This document shows positions 44,404-57,809 of a DNA stretch of 64,000 nucleotides, in pieces. How positions within the stretch are numbered: position 1 is the stretch's first letter; the number at the start of each line of letters is the position of its first letter. Both the position numbers and the translations under genes were made by a program. Under the pieces are notes generated by a model. That model was not told the origin of the DNA. It saw nothing but the letters and a program-made list of their open reading frames with translations, and did not search any database. The stretch is taken from positions 78,008 to 142,007 of the forward strand of contig QZCP01000053.1 in assembly GCA_003956705.1 (NCBI GenBank), written 5' to 3'. Origin of the DNA: Brevipalpus yothersi. Its lineage: Eukaryota; Arthropoda; Arachnida; Trombidiformes; Tenuipalpidae.

Positions 44404-47400
44404 ATGAGGTGCATACAACAAATCAAGCTTTTGGCTTGGAAAAATTATACCTCCCACAGGCGACAAAAGGTAAATCATTATTGACACTCCAATCAGAATG
44501 TTGACTGAACTGTTTTGCAATTCCTCAGTTGCGATGTCTAGTAGAAATTGTTTGGCCTCTTCTACTGATGGCAATTCTAATGTGGGTGAGAACTCGTGGC
44601 TTACGAGTGTTCGTACATGAATGCCATTTTGACCATAAAGCTATGCCCTCCGCTGGTATTCTTCCTTTCATCAAATCTACGTTCTGCTCGCTAAATAATA
44701 CATGTAATCCCACGATTACCGATGGACATTCAAGTGTGATTTCTGATCTTAGGTAAGAGCATTCAATAGCTTGCCTCATCACCACTTGATGGTGATGATT
44801 TCACTCGAATTAACCAATCAGCCGTTTGGGTCATTTAAAAACGCCTATTAGCATCCGCTTATTATGTTTCTCTCTCTTCCCCTCTTTCCCTGGATTTTTG
44901 CAGGAAACCAACTCCAATTAAAACTTTGGAAACAGTTTTGAGAACTCATTTAACTGAGGATGCTCTAAAGAGCTTCACCATAATTGATGCGGATCTAGAT
45001 ACTTTTAGTGAACTAATTAAACGGGTGACAGACCCTGAATCAAAATTCAGAAGTACGTGTAGAACCTACCTTTGAACCTTCTTGGAGCATCGTTTACTAA
45101 TTCATTTGCCTACATTTTTCTCCAGGTTCTGTTAGATTAAAAGATTTTCTAACGATGAATAGCTTCCGAAATCTACCCTTAAACTTGTCAGAATCTGAAG
45201 CTAGTTTTCTGGATGATATGCGCCTTAATTGGACCATTCTCCCCCATTTTTTTAGAGATGAGAGTTTTAATATTTTGAGAATTTTTTGTGATGATTTGAA
45301 CTCAGTATCTGGTTTATTTATCCAAGAGAAAGAAGATTTCAGGGCTCGCGACTCACTATACCAAAGATTCTGTGATACCTCAGAGAGGGGAAATCTCTCT
45401 GAATCAGTTCAAATTTTTCGTTTCATCAATTACGGTAGGCTTCTAGAGGAGGTGAGCATTATGATGCGTTCGAAGTTTTTCTCTCAACTTAATTTCTTTC
45501 TCATTAACCATTCTAGATTTCACTACTTGCCAATGAGTCCGTCGGACGTCCCTTACACACTGGTGAAGTGCGAGCTAGCTTCAATGCAATCAGTAACATA
45601 CTCAATGATATCTCGAACAACAGAGATTTCAGTTACATTTCAAATGATATTGATAGCTACTGGTCTACCCTACGCGAATTGATCGATAATCCTGTGAACA
45701 ATTCAGTCAAATTTGTTCAGAAGTGGATCTGTGGTAGAAACACTTCCAAAGTGTATGAGCGATTCGCTGGTGGTCCAGGGTCGAAGCTGGAAGATCTCAG
45801 TGAGGAAATGAAGGAACATTTCATCCACAATCGCCCTTCGAACAACACAGAATATATCTATGATAATTCTACAAGTGAGTAATGTATTCCCAGCTTGCCT
45901 TGGAATTATCGACGTGATATCTACTAATGTTTTCGAGAACTCGCTCTATCCTAGCTTGAGTTAGGAAAACTTTGAATGTAAAAACTTGAGTTCAAGACAG
46001 ATTCGTTTTCTTCGTTTTTTCTAATAAGAAGAAAATTGAGAAAATTTTTCTCCTATCCATAGGTCCAGAGTGTAACAAACTCTTCCAACAACTCGAAAGT
46101 GGAAGTTTGACGAAAGTTCTATGGAAGCAACTCAAACCCTTTGTGCGAGGCAAAATACTCTTTTCACCCAATGTCACTCCTATAGAACAAGTTCTAGATC
46201 GGGTAAGTTTATGAGATATATCGAATATATTTACCTATTAGATTTTCATTATCTTTTCGTGAGTATAGTCATTGAATGATTTTCATGGGTAATCATTAGG
46301 GAAATTATTCCTGCTGAGATCGATTTTTCATTCTCGTGATCTCATATCAATTTCTTTCTTCCCTGTGGTTCATGCCTATTGCTTATCGATCCAAATTTCT
46401 CTTCCATTCAAATTTTTAATCAGGTCAAATCATACTTTGAGCCAGTGAAAGTTCTTCAAAATTTGACGAGAATATGGCTTGAGGAAACGAGCCCAAAGAT
46501 CAAAGAAAACTTTTTAAAGGGATCTCCTCTTCTCAGTAATTTGACTGTAAGACTAGCATTTCGAATTTTTTGTTCTCTCTCTAATTCTGATTTTCATCAT
46601 CAGACACAGACTATCAAAAACAACTTGCAGCTCATCGTGGATGGAGTCGCTCGGTCCAGTAATATGGATTCTAAAGATAGTCGTGAGAATCTCTCGATTG
46701 CCATCAAACAAATCAACGAGATCCTTGATTATATTTCGAGCAATTCCACCGAAATTTTAGAGAGATTGAATAAGTTTGTTTCGATGATAAATACCTATCT
46801 CGATTGTGCTGAATTGAACAAAACTGAGGGTTTAGCTACAGAAGAGGAACTTGTGAAAAGAGGTTTAAGCTTGATTCTTGAGAATAGACTATGGGCTGGA
46901 ATTGTTTTTGAGAACTTGAATACATCAAATCAATCTTCAATTGAACAATTACCTCCTTATGTTCGATACAAGATAAGGATGGATGCAAGTAAAGTTGATT
47001 CCACTAAAAAGATCGAAGATCGCATTGCAACTCCTGGCTCTCGACGTCGGCCCGCCTTAGATTTAAAGTACTTGACGTTTGGATTCGCATATCTGCAAGA
47101 CATGATCGAAAAAGCCATCATCAGAGAACATACAAATTCTACCTCCGATACTGGAATATATCTTCAACAATTTCCCTACCCTTGTCATTTATATGATCAG
47201 TAAGTCATATGATACATATTTTACTCTTTTTTGTACTCAACTTACCGATCACATCTTTAGATTCATCATGGCAATATCTCGCTCGTTTCCGATGTTCATG
47301 GTTTTAAGTTGGGTCTATAACGCTAGTATGATCATTAAGAGTATCGTTCATGAGAAAGAGAAACGATTGAAGGAAGTGATGAAAGTCATGGGACTATCTA

Positions 47401-50400
47401 GTGGTGTTCTATGGTTCTCATGGTTTTTGGAATCATTGCTGTTCCTATCCATTAGCTCATTCTTACTTACACTGATTCTTCATTTCGGCAAGATTCTCAC
47501 CTACAGTGATCCTTTCATAATCTTCATTTTTCTTCTTTGCTACTCAATCTCGGTCATCACTCAAAGTTTTGCCATTAGTACTCTCTTTGGCAAAGCAAAC
47601 ATGGCGGCTGCTGGAGGAGGAATGCTTTTTTTCATGACTTATCTGCCTTATACATTCTTGATTCTCTGGGAAGATATTCTTTTCGTTCATGAAAAGATGT
47701 TAGCCTGCCTGTTTCCCAATGTTGCTTTTGGTTTCGGATGCAGCTATCTGGCCCACTTTGAGGAGGAGGGCATCGGTATCCAGTGGGACAATATCTACTC
47801 AAGTCCCATACCAAATGATGAGTTCTCCATGACCCATATCCTCTTTCTACTTCTCATTGATTCAGTCATTTACATGATCGCTGCTTGGTACATCGAAGCC
47901 GTATGGCCAGGTGGGTATTCTATCAAAAATTTAAACAATCTCTAGATCAACTCTCTCTTCCCTTAAACTCACAGGTCAGTACGGAGTGCCAAAGCCTTTC
48001 TACTTCTTTCTTACTTATGAGTATTGGCGAAACGATTACAAAAAAGTTAAATACTGTGATGATGTGGAGAATAAAACCACTTCAGGTTAGTTTGAGCTTC
48101 TTTTATTTTGATAATACTCAAATTCAATTTCGGTTACAGATGATGCTGCCAACTTCGAGAAGGAGCCAACCGATTTACCGCTAGGAATTTCCATTCGTAA
48201 TCTTACCAAAATCTATCCTGGCAAGAAACTTGCTCTCAACCAACTTAGTCTCAACTTTTACGAGGGTCAGATAACAAGTTTTCTCGGACATAATGGAGCT
48301 GGAAAAACAACCACGATCTCCATTCTTACCGGTGTTTTTCCTCCAACTTCGGGAACTGCCAAGATCTATGGCTACGATATCATAAAAGAAATGGATGTAA
48401 TCAGAAAGAGTCTTGGAAACTGTCCCCAGTACAACGTCTTGTTTGGTCATCTTACTGTTCATGAGCATCTACGATTCTATGCTTCATTGAAAGGCTGTAA
48501 AGAGAGTGACATCGAAAGTGAAATTGACCAGTTGATAAAAGATCTAGGACTTCAGCACAAGCGAGATGAATTTCCCGGGAAGTTATCGGGAGGAATGCAG
48601 CGTAAATTATCAATCGCTATGGCATTTGTTGGTGGATCTCGCACTGTGATTCTCGATGAGCCAACGGCTGGAGTAGATCCATACTCTCGAAGATCAATTT
48701 GGGAATTGCTAATTAAGTACAAAAAAAATCGGACAGTAATTTTGACGTAAGTTTTGTGTTAAGAAAATCTGTTGAAGGTTATACTCATTCATTTGATTTT
48801 CTAGGACTCATCATATGGACGAAGCAGATCTTCTTGGGGATCGAATCGCTGTGATTGCGGAAGGAAAACTTCGTTGTGTTGGCTCATCTCTATTCTTGAA
48901 ATCTAGATTCGGCAATGGCTACTATCTCACTTGTGTCATGAAGAAATCTCATCTTGGAAATGGGTTCTCTGTGAGAGATAGTAGTCCAAACTTAAATCAT
49001 ACACCGAATAATATCAGCCCCAATCTCTCGAATCATATAAGTGCCACCGTTGAAAGTAATGGAACTACTCCTCCAACTAGAACCACTGGTCTCTATACTC
49101 CTAAGTTGATGGAATTTATTCAACGATATGTTCCTGAAGCTAGGATGATTGAGAAAGTTGGAGGTGAAGCTACATTTCTCCTACCATCTTCTGCTCAAGA
49201 TTCAGGAGCTTTACAAAAGTTTCTGGAAGATTTCGATGATCATTTATCCAATCTTGAAATTCAAAGCTATGGTATTTCGGACACCCCCTTGGAAGAAGTT
49301 TTTCTCAGAGTCACTGGAACTTTCGAAGAGCCAACTTCCAAGAGCTCTGAGGAGGTCCTACAAAATGTTGACAAAGCTGGAAGTATTCCGCTCAGACGAA
49401 CTACTGAAATAGGACGAAGATTAGCCAACGTTTTCAACCGTGCCAAATTTTTAACAATGAATCGTAATTCTTCTCATCAGAATGGAGAGTGTTTTGAAAT
49501 GAATACTTCAAACACTCAAGAAGACGAAGCAAAAGTACCTCTCCGAGGAGCCTCTAGTAATTTACAATGCCCTCTTATCAACAAGAGATTGGAAGGATGG
49601 TCTCTCACTCGAGCTCAATGTTTTGCCCTCCAAGCCAAGAGATTCCATCACACAAGAAGAAATTCTCGGGCTCTTTTGTGCGAGGTATGATTCTTTACCA
49701 TATTCAGCTATTTGTTTGATCTCATCACCTCTTTCCTTCTCAGATTGTTCTCCCAGCGATGCTCATCTGTGTTGCGATGCTATTCACCTTGATCATACCA
49801 CCAATCATGGAGGAACCTCAGTTAGAATTGAAACCTTGGCTCTATGGACCACCTAACTATGCATTCTTCTCAGATGATTCTCTTGGTCATCGACCAGTTG
49901 ACAAGTATATCGATGGTATTCTAGGAGAAACAGGTATAGGGGCTAAGTGTGTGAAAGGAATACCCGAGAAATATCGTCAACTCAAACCAAAGTAAGTAAC
50001 CCAATAATTTATTAGTTTCCCTTATCACAGAATTTTCTCATCTCTCGATAGATTGTATGCGTTCAGCTCTGTAAAGCGTGATCAATGGATGGATAGATGC
50101 AATGCCAGTGAAGTGAACAAAGATCTTACTTCTCCATACAATTTGAGTATCGTGAATAAAGTCGTTGAATGTGATTGTAGTTTGGGAACTATGCAATGTC
50201 CTGAGTTTAGCCCTGGTTTTGAGCCACCATCTACTCCAATCGTTACTGAAGATATCATGTATAATCTTACCGGTAGAAATATATCCGATTGGATAGTCAA
50301 AACAGGGAAAAGATACTACAAGAAAAGGTATGAAATGTTTAAAGCGAGAATCTTTGTTAATTTAATTCCTTCCTCTCCGTAGATACGGCGGGTTCACTTT

Positions 50401-52779
50401 TGCATTCAATGATCCTCTGGCTTCTTTCAACAAAACCTCCGCAGAAAGTCTATTCTCATACTTCTTAACTTTGTTCAAAGTTACTGATAATAGAGCTGAT
50501 TTGATTGAGAATTTCGATAAACTTCTCCAATATATGGAAAAAAGTGACCTATGGAATAACGTTAAGGTTTGGTTTAACAACAAAGGATGGGCTGCTTCCG
50601 TTTCCTACATGAATGCTGTGAACAATATTTTGCTCCGTGAAAATCTGCCCCAAGGAGCTGACAAGAAGTTTTATGGAATTACAGCAATCAATCATCCCAT
50701 GAACTTCACCGAAGATCAACTTAAAGACGAGCTTTTCAAGAGAGGTGGGATATCTTTACTACATGCAATCACTGTTCTCTTCGCAATGTCTTTCGTCCCA
50801 GCTAGTTTCGTACTCTACTTAATCGAAGAAAGGGTCTCTGGCTCCAAGCATCTTCAGTTCGTTAGTGGAGTTAACCCAAATGTTTATTGGACTTCGGCAT
50901 ATTTGTGGGATTTTGTAAGCTGTCCCTGATTTCTTATTGATTTAAACTTATGATTTTTTCCTTTTCTAGGCAAATTACCTCGTTCCATCATTTTTATGCG
51001 TAATGATATTCATAACATTCAATGCAGAGGCCTATATTTCTAAAGATAACATCATCCCATTCATTACTCTCCTAATTCTCTATGGGTATGTGATCGTTGG
51101 CTAGAATTTGTACTCAATTCTAAGTTTACTTCTCTCATTCTTTTCAGTTTCGCCAGTATACCTCTAATGTACCCAACTTCTCATCTCTTCACACTTCCGA
51201 GTTCTGCATTTGTTGCTCTTGCATCAGTAAACCTTTTCATTGGGACCGTGACAACTGTATCTACTTTTGTCCTGGAGTTATTCGATGATGATGTGAGTGA
51301 TTTTTCTCTTGGTGAATGAGTATTTAATTTCATGCATATTTTCTTCTAGGAGCTTCAATTCATCGGGAACTTACTCAAAAAAATTTTCCTCATTTTCCCT
51401 CAATACTGCCTCGGTCGTGGACTATTAGAAATGTCAGCACAGCATATGGCTGCTCGGATATTCGCTCGCTACGGTTTTCAAATGAAACGTGATCCATTTG
51501 AATGGACTTTCTTGGGGAGAAACATGTTTGCATTGTTGATAGAAGGTATAATATTCTTCAGAATTGTTTTATGGATGGAATCTGGAATTTTATGGAGATT
51601 CAGGTGAGATTTTTGGTGGTCGATCGTTGGATAGCTTTACTGACCAATTTTTCTAAACCAACAGGGAACCGAAAGGTCTTTCTCTGGAAGAAGAAGAGGA
51701 TTCAGATGTTGCTATGGAACGTGAGAAAATAATCAATGGAAATGCCTCAGATGCTGTACTTCGAGTGGAAAATCTGACCAAAGTTTTTCGAGAAGGACAA
51801 CTACCTGCTGTTAATAAACTGTGGTTAAGTGTGAAGCCAGGAGAATGTTTTGGATTGTTAGGAGTTAATGGGGCGGGTAAAACTACGACATTCAAGATGC
51901 TGACGGGTAATATAAAGATTGGTGACGGTGAAGCATACATCGCAAACTATAGGGTCAAGACAGAGATGAATTTAGCTCGATCACACATCGGTTATTGTCC
52001 TCAATTCGATGCACTTGATAACTTCCTAACTGGGCGGGAACATCTTGAGGTGTATGCGCGTCTTCGAGGAATTCCAGAAGACAAGATCGGAAAGGTTGTC
52101 AAATGGTCAATTCGAAAATTAGGACTCTCTAAGTACAAGAATATATGTGCTGGAACCTATTCTGGTGGTAACAGAAGAAAGCTTTCCACTGCTATTGCAT
52201 TGGTTGGACAACCTTCAGTTGTATTCTTAGACGAGCCGACTACCGGGATGGACCCCAAGGCTCGTCGATTCCTATGGAACTGCATTCTCGATATAATTAA
52301 AGACCGTTGTGCGGTCGTCTTGACGTCTCATAGCATGTAAGTAAAAGTATGACAAATCCCTTGATTCATGATTAATATCTTCTAATTTTCGCAGGGAGGA
52401 GTGTGAAGCTCTATGTTCACGCCTCGCTATCATGGTTAATGGAAAATTTAAATGTTTAGGTAGCACTCAGCACCTGAAAAGTAAATTTGGTGAAGGATAT
52501 ACCGTTTCCCTAAAAGTTTCTGGGGACAAAGTAGCTATGGATAGCGTTCAGAGTGAAATTGTATCAATTTTCGGTGGGTCAGCCTCTTTGAAAGAAACCC
52601 ATCTTAATCAAATAGAATATCAGATAGGAGCTGGCTTTCCAATCTCTAAAATATTCAAAGAGCTCGAAAATATGAAAAAATCTGGAAGATTGGAAGACTA
52701 CTCTGTTACACAGACCACTCTAGATCAAGTTTTCATTCGTTTTGCTAGAACACAAATGGATTTATATGAAAAGAGCTAA
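44404..52779 (+). CDS. ABCA1-type full ABC transporter
   Basis: Twenty exons assemble in frame to 2285 aa: 44404-44469, 44529-44752, 44904-45052, 45126-45451, 45517-45874, 46063-46202, 46424-46546, 46604-47199, 47261-47910, 47975-48085, 48140-48746, 48805-49684, 49744-49991, 50052-50327, 50383-50914, 50970-51085, 51148-51292, 51350-51603, 51665-52336, 52395-52779. Start MRCIQQIKLLAWKNYTSHRR fits the ABCA N-terminus; then one helix, a large extracellular loop (about 600 residues, many N-glycosylation sites), a helix cluster at about 680-870, NBD1 (Walker A GHNGAGKTTT about 963, LSGGMQRK about 1063, ILDEPTAGVDP about 1083), a second half of the same plan, and NBD2 (GVNGAGKTTT about 1999, YSGGNRRKLS about 2097, FLDEPTTGMDP about 2120). 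All catalytic motifs are intact, so an active lipid exporter of the plasma membrane or endosomes is expected. ABCA1 versus other ABCA orthology is not settled. Confidence 0.93.
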
Positions 52780-54377
52780 CAAACATGATCTAGATGAGAA
52801 AATCTTTGAAAATAAGTTGACAGTTCATGTCCAAGTCTTCTAGCGACTGTTCAGCTATGAGCTGAACTGTTGGTCCATTTTGTACATTCTCTGTAATTGT
52901 AAATTTCAACTTGAAAGCAATTTTTGGAAACTAAAATGAACAATAACATCCTCTTTCAACCCTTTTTCACAAATTTCTGAGCCTCAATATCTTAGTAAGG
53001 AGAAAACATTATTGTGAAAGAATTCGTCTTCGAGCTCTCTGGTAATTTTTTCTCTCATAGACATTATTTCGCTTATGAGGAATGTCATTAAAGTCCATGA
53101 AGCCTTTCGTTGAGCAAACGATGAGATACTTTAGGACAAAAAAGGCCTTAAAAAATAAGAAAATATAAGCCTTCTGGCCGATTTCCTCCCTGGGCTGGCA
53201 TTTCATCTTAAACTCTAGTTCAGGCTTGTTTTTGGCCTTCGTTAAGCAACATTCCTCCAGATACCTGGAGGAGTACCTATTCCTAGTATTTCGATGTTAT
53301 TGCTGATTCTTTTTGAGTTCTTTTGATACCTAAAGGTGCGAAACAAGATGTTGAGAACATGTTCATGATACTGAGAGGCGTTTATCTTGGCTATGTGCAT
53401 CGAGTCGGAAACCGACGGTTTCTGGTGATAAACTTGTTCAAATATTTAGCCCACACCCAGATAAAAATCTACCTCTTCTTGAATGATGACGAATTCGCAT
53501 TAGCGAAAGATCTTTCTTATTTTTACTTAAATCAAGTAGCACTTGGAAGAAAAAAAATTTTTTCCATCAAAACTAGACGAGAGACTGATGGTAAGCTCCA
53601 ATCGACACTAGTATCTGAAACCAATCGACCTTCTCATCTACCCGACGCGACTTGAAGCGACTTGAAGCGACTTGAACAGATATAGCGATGAGCTCGAGGA
53701 ACAGCAAACTCACGAGGATTAGATTCATGGTGACAATTCTGGTATGATCGTGTATTCTGGAAGCAAATACGTAGCTTATTTCGTCTTAAGCAAACTCAAA
53801 CTGCGTTGGTAGAATTGAGTTATGAATGCGAGAGTCTCCAAAAGTTGGACTCAATCAATTGAGAGTTATGGAGTTCATGATGGCAGGTCAAGCGCGGAAG
53901 AAACTGATTTCGACGTCCCACATGAGAGGTCCAGAACGAATCAAAATCATCGGTCTATGCTTCCGAGAGAAAGTTTTTTTATGACCAAAGAGGCAGAATT
54001 CGGTCTTGATAACCTTCCATGAGTTCATTTCGAGATGAGCTATATATTGTGTAAAGTTCATGAACATGGTGGGAAAAAAGCTTGATTTCATTCATTAGAG
54101 TGAAGAATTCAGTACATTTTTCGAGTTCAAGGATAGAATTCAAGTACAAATTCAGCTCTGATGACTACTTTAAAACTTTTTCCAGATTAGATCATGACGT
54201 TTGATGACTGACATGATTAGAAGCAACTTGTAAAGCGCTCACCATGAAACTATAAGAACGAACTGGAATTCATCTTTCATACTCAGTCGTACTTTCGTTC
54301 CTGAATAGTCCGCAACTCTTTACATTCGATCAACTTTTATTTTGCCTTCTCACAGTGTCGATTACTAGTGTATCACA
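52780..54377. other. No gene seen; GCGACTTGAA repeat at 53646-53681
   Basis: Three near-perfect tandem copies of the 10-mer GCGACTTGAA. Open frames at 53323-53655 and 53822-54022 have no recognisable content. The ABCA 3' untranslated region probably occupies the first few hundred bases. Confidence 0.4.
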
Positions 54378-55335
54378 ATGTCTGCCAATGGATGTGTTGT
54401 TGAACAATGTGCCAAAAATGGTTCAAATGAGGAGAACCCTGATCAATATACACAAATGTGGAAAGGTCTTTGGTCCGCAAGAGATACCGCTTGGCATTTG
54501 ACTCACCGAAATCCGTAAGTGATCCTAACATTTTTACATCTTCACGAGCTGATTCGATCGATTCTTCTCTCAGAAATTTGGTCAAGTATGAAGATTTGCT
54601 CCTAAATGGAAACAAATCAGCTCGTCTTATGTTCCCATTCTGTGGAAAAGTGATCGATATGAAGTATTTCTGGGAACAAGGCCACCAAGTTTTTGGTATC
54701 GATTGTGCACCAGAAGCAATTCAAGATTTCTACTCAGAACAAGGTATCGAGTATGAAACCAAAGCTTTGGACGACAAAAGTACTTGCTACAGTACAAAAG
54801 ATGGTCGAATGAACCTAATCAATACCAATTTCTACACTTTTGATAAGTATGTTTGCATTTTGCCTATCTTTTTCGTTGATTCACTCACTCATCGTTACTA
54901 TACATTGATACAGTCCAATGATGAACGGCAAGGTCGAGTGTGTTTGGGATCGAGGAGCATTCGGAACAATCACTGAGGATGAGCAAAAACTTTACATCCA
55001 AACTATTAAACGACTTTTGGCACCCAATTTCCGATACTTACTTTTGGTCCTTGAATTCGACAACTCTCAATGGGATGGTGTGCCTTTCAGTCAACCTGAA
55101 GAGAAAGTTCGTCGATTTTACGGTAAGTTAGTCAGTGTGAATAATTTGCTCTGATTTTGGGCGTTCTTTAGCCCATTTCATCTAATTATTGCAATATACT
55201 TTGACAGGAGATTTTTGTGAAATTGAAAAACTCAACAGCACAATTCCTCAACATCTTTCATTGTATCAAAAGCACATGAAGAATCCTCTCGAAGTCAAAG
55301 AAACTGTTTATTTCCTCACTCCCAAGAAGGTCTAG
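54378..55335 (+). CDS. Tpmt: Thiopurine S-methyltransferase family protein
   Basis: Four exons: 54378-54514, 54574-54846, 54914-55122, 55208-55335; 248 aa in frame. The TPMT pattern is clear: W..ARDTAWHLTHRNP, then LMFPFCGKVIDMKYFWEQGH (SAM-binding loop I), VFGIDCAPEAI, CVWDRGAFGTI (loop with the family's WDRG) and FRYLLLVLEFDNSQWDGVPF (substrate side). TPMT is a cytosolic SAM-dependent S-methyltransferase acting on aromatic and heterocyclic thiols and selenium compounds. Introns are 59-85 bp. Converges tail-to-tail with ADO (230 bp between stops). Length matches the family. Confidence 0.92.
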
Positions 55336-55565
55336 AATCGATATCTCTGACTTTGGTCGGTGAATGATGATTCTCGGACCGAATGACTGAGTGAAGTCAT
55401 TGAAATGAAGAATTTTTTACAAGGATTAATCAAAATATTTTTTCTGAAGAGAAACAAAAATGAGTTCAACCTGGATTAACACAAAAATAACAACAGAAAA
55501 TGTAGTTTTGATATTGAGTTAAATGATTGTCACTTTCGACGATTGACTATTCTCAATAAATGCAA

Positions 55566-56282
55566 TCATAAAGAGATGGATGGACCTGTATAAGGAATCT
55601 CTTTGGACCAATATGATAGTGGAGCTTCAGTTTCGACCAGCCATGTAACCTCTCGGCCTAATTTTTGATCATAAGATACCCCTACGATAGAATAAAAATG
55701 ACAATCTCTGATTCCCTCCTCATAAGGGGGAGCAAGTATATCTACAAATGCTGATAGTGAGGCAAGGGATGTCAATTCGTGAATATTTCTGTCGTTCGGA
55801 GTTAAAACACACACATCTTGATCGGAAGCAGTTACAATTCGCTCATCTGATAAGATTGCAGGCAAAGGGCCATTGTTTTTGAAGCGACGAAATCTTGAAA
55901 AGAAAGAGGATACTTGACTTCTCATCTCATCGGGTGGAGGTGAAATGGTTTGTGGATCTAATCGAGTGTATGATTTGACTTTAAATTTTCCATGGATCAC
56001 TTTAATTAGTCCATACATTCCTGGATGATCATGGAGAGGTATTTTTTGGCCTTCTCTGACAGCGAATAGGGACAGAGTGAAAGTGGATGTGTTGTGGATG
56101 TCCATGAAAATTGCAGGAGCAATGAGATCAGATCTTTTTTCGATAGCATCCCCATTGAAATCGATGTCTTCGGCAGTCACAGAGGCGAAACATGATTTCA
56201 ATTGATTCAATGAATCATCATTCATCTTGCGTGAAAAAGTTTGATGAGCCATTCGGGCAACTTTTTGTATCACAGATGCCAT
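55566..56282 (-). CDS. Ado: 2-aminoethanethiol (cysteamine) dioxygenase
   Basis: Single exon, 238 aa from ATG 56282. The cupin iron site is visible: PLHDHPGMYGLIKVIHGKFK with H84 and H86, and the third ligand H168 in PNDRNIHEL. These are the hallmarks of ADO/PCO thiol dioxygenases, which oxidise cysteamine and N-terminal cysteines of target proteins in oxygen-dependent degradation. The C-terminus (LVETEAPLSYWSKEIPYTGP) is family-like. An in-frame ATG 24 codons upstream (56354) could add a short leader; I prefer 56282 because the upstream residues look non-conserved. It may share regulatory DNA with the small peptide candidate on plus. Confidence 0.9.
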   Translation of the reverse strand: MASVIQKVARMAHQTFSRKMNDDSLNQLKSCFASVTAEDIDFNGDAIEKRSDLIAPAIFMDIHNTSTFTLSLFAVREGQKIPLHDHPGMYGLIKVIHGKFKVKSYTRLDPQTISPPPDEMRSQVSSFFSRFRRFKNNGPLPAILSDERIVTASDQDVCVLTPNDRNIHELTSLASLSAFVDILAPPYEEGIRDCHFYSIVGVSYDQKLGREVTWLVETEAPLSYWSKEIPYTGPSISL

Positions 56283-56427
56283 TTTTGTTCCAAAAATGAT
56301 TAAATGTTCACCTAAAAGCTGTGCATGGGAAGATAAATGAAAAATTAATTCCATATTAATCGATTCGAGTTTAGTCAGTATTGAAAAACATTGCCAACAC
56401 AACTCACACTTATTGTTGCTATCACAA

Positions 56428-56781
56428 ATGCAGTGAGCATTGTCTTGGAGAAATCACACCGTTACAATCATGGACAGAGGTGAGATTGATCATAACAATT
56501 AATGAAATCATTGTCATTGGATCCTAGTAATTTCACCGAAAAAGCTTATATTTGAACAGATTGTGCTTATTTTTATGCCAACTTTATCGCAACATTATTG
56601 CTCCTGAAGCCGGTATACACAATACGAACTTCAACAACACGCTCTGCTATGCTAACAATCAATGTTCTCTGAACACTGCCCTCTGCAGAGGCCCTCAAAT
56701 GCCAATGTAAGTTTCAGAACAAATTCTATTTAATTCCTAGAATTTTCACCAAATTTTGATCTTAGATGTGTTTGTAGATGA
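56428..56781 (+). CDS. Candidate short secreted cysteine-rich peptide
   Basis: Three putative exons: 56428-56432 (ATG CA, ending at GTGAGC), 56560-56706 (after TTTGAACAG, ending at GTAAGT) and 56766-56781 (after GATCTTAG, ending TGA); 55 aa, in frame. The first 18 residues are hydrophobic and fit a signal peptide; the mature part has two N-glycosylation-like sites and five cysteines spaced C-x5-C-x6-C-x7-C-x-C, ending PICVCR. Support is splice signals, frame and composition only; the 5-nt first exon is the weak point. An odd cysteine count suggests dimerisation or a wrong model. No family recognised. Confidence 0.3.
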
Positions 56782-57809
56782 TCGAAAATTTTTGGTAAGG
56801 AGTAGAGAGAGAATACGTTCGAGGCATTGAATGTGCCAAAACACTAAAGGTTATGGAGAAAAATTGGGAGTTCTGATCAGGATCTCGAACATCGACCTTC
56901 TTCCGAATAATTGAGGTGATAAGAGTAGATCGTTCCAATTCATGATGGAAAGATTGTAGCAAACTTCAGCTTTCCAGATTTTCTCAAAAAATTCAAGACA
57001 TTACAATGCTGCTAAATGTAGATTGTGTAATGGAGAAAACGATCTTTTAATCTGAAAATTAGTATGCAAAGTTGGGAGACTTATCAGCACCTTCAGTTTC
57101 TAAATGCAATTATTGCTGAGGAACGGAAACCGAATCCAATTGCTTCGAAAAAATTTTTTCTGATTGTACATTGCCCTTTTATTCTGCTTCCAGAACGAAG
57201 ACCTCTCCCTATTCTAATAAGAATTAAAATTTTCTAATAGGGTAATTAACTTTAGGGCCCCGAATAAATATTCCAACACTTCCAAAACTTCCTGAAATCA
57301 CGTTCGAAATGTGATTGATTTGATTCGTTTTATTCCAAAATTTCCACGAAAAAATTCAAGAAAATTGCCAATTTCATCTAATAAAAATATTACTCAATAA
57401 GATCCTTCAATTTGACTTCTCTATTCTCAGAGCTCAAAGATTATGCAACGGTTCTAGTAAAAGTTCTTGCAAGCATTCTGATTCAGAACTTGTGAGAATG
57501 TGGACAATGTTACATGCTGCATCGGATTGCGCGCCACTAGAAGAATGAATCTTTTTGTGTGTGTTTGATGGACGGTTGCTTCAACTATAAGCATCATGAT
57601 TCAATTTTCAGATTCAATTTTTGTGCTCTGAACACTCTTTTTTTCCACCTTAATTGTTGCATTATTGTTTTTCTTGCTCAATTGTGAAAAACACGTTCAC
57701 TGTGGATTGGCTTGGTGTCAGTGGTGGATGAAAAGATTGTTCGATCGGTGCTTCTCATACATTGTCATTATTTTCCTCTCAGTGACGGTCTGATTAACTG
57801 TTGAGGAGT
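56782..57809. other. No gene seen; DRP1 upstream region
   Basis: AT-rich. The promoter and leader of DRP1 are expected in the last few hundred bases; no motif stands out. Confidence 0.4.

Noticed and set aside
53323..54022. Small genes between ABCA and TPMT
   Set aside because: Open frames lack recognisable motifs, splice support or compositional bias; one overlaps simple repeat.
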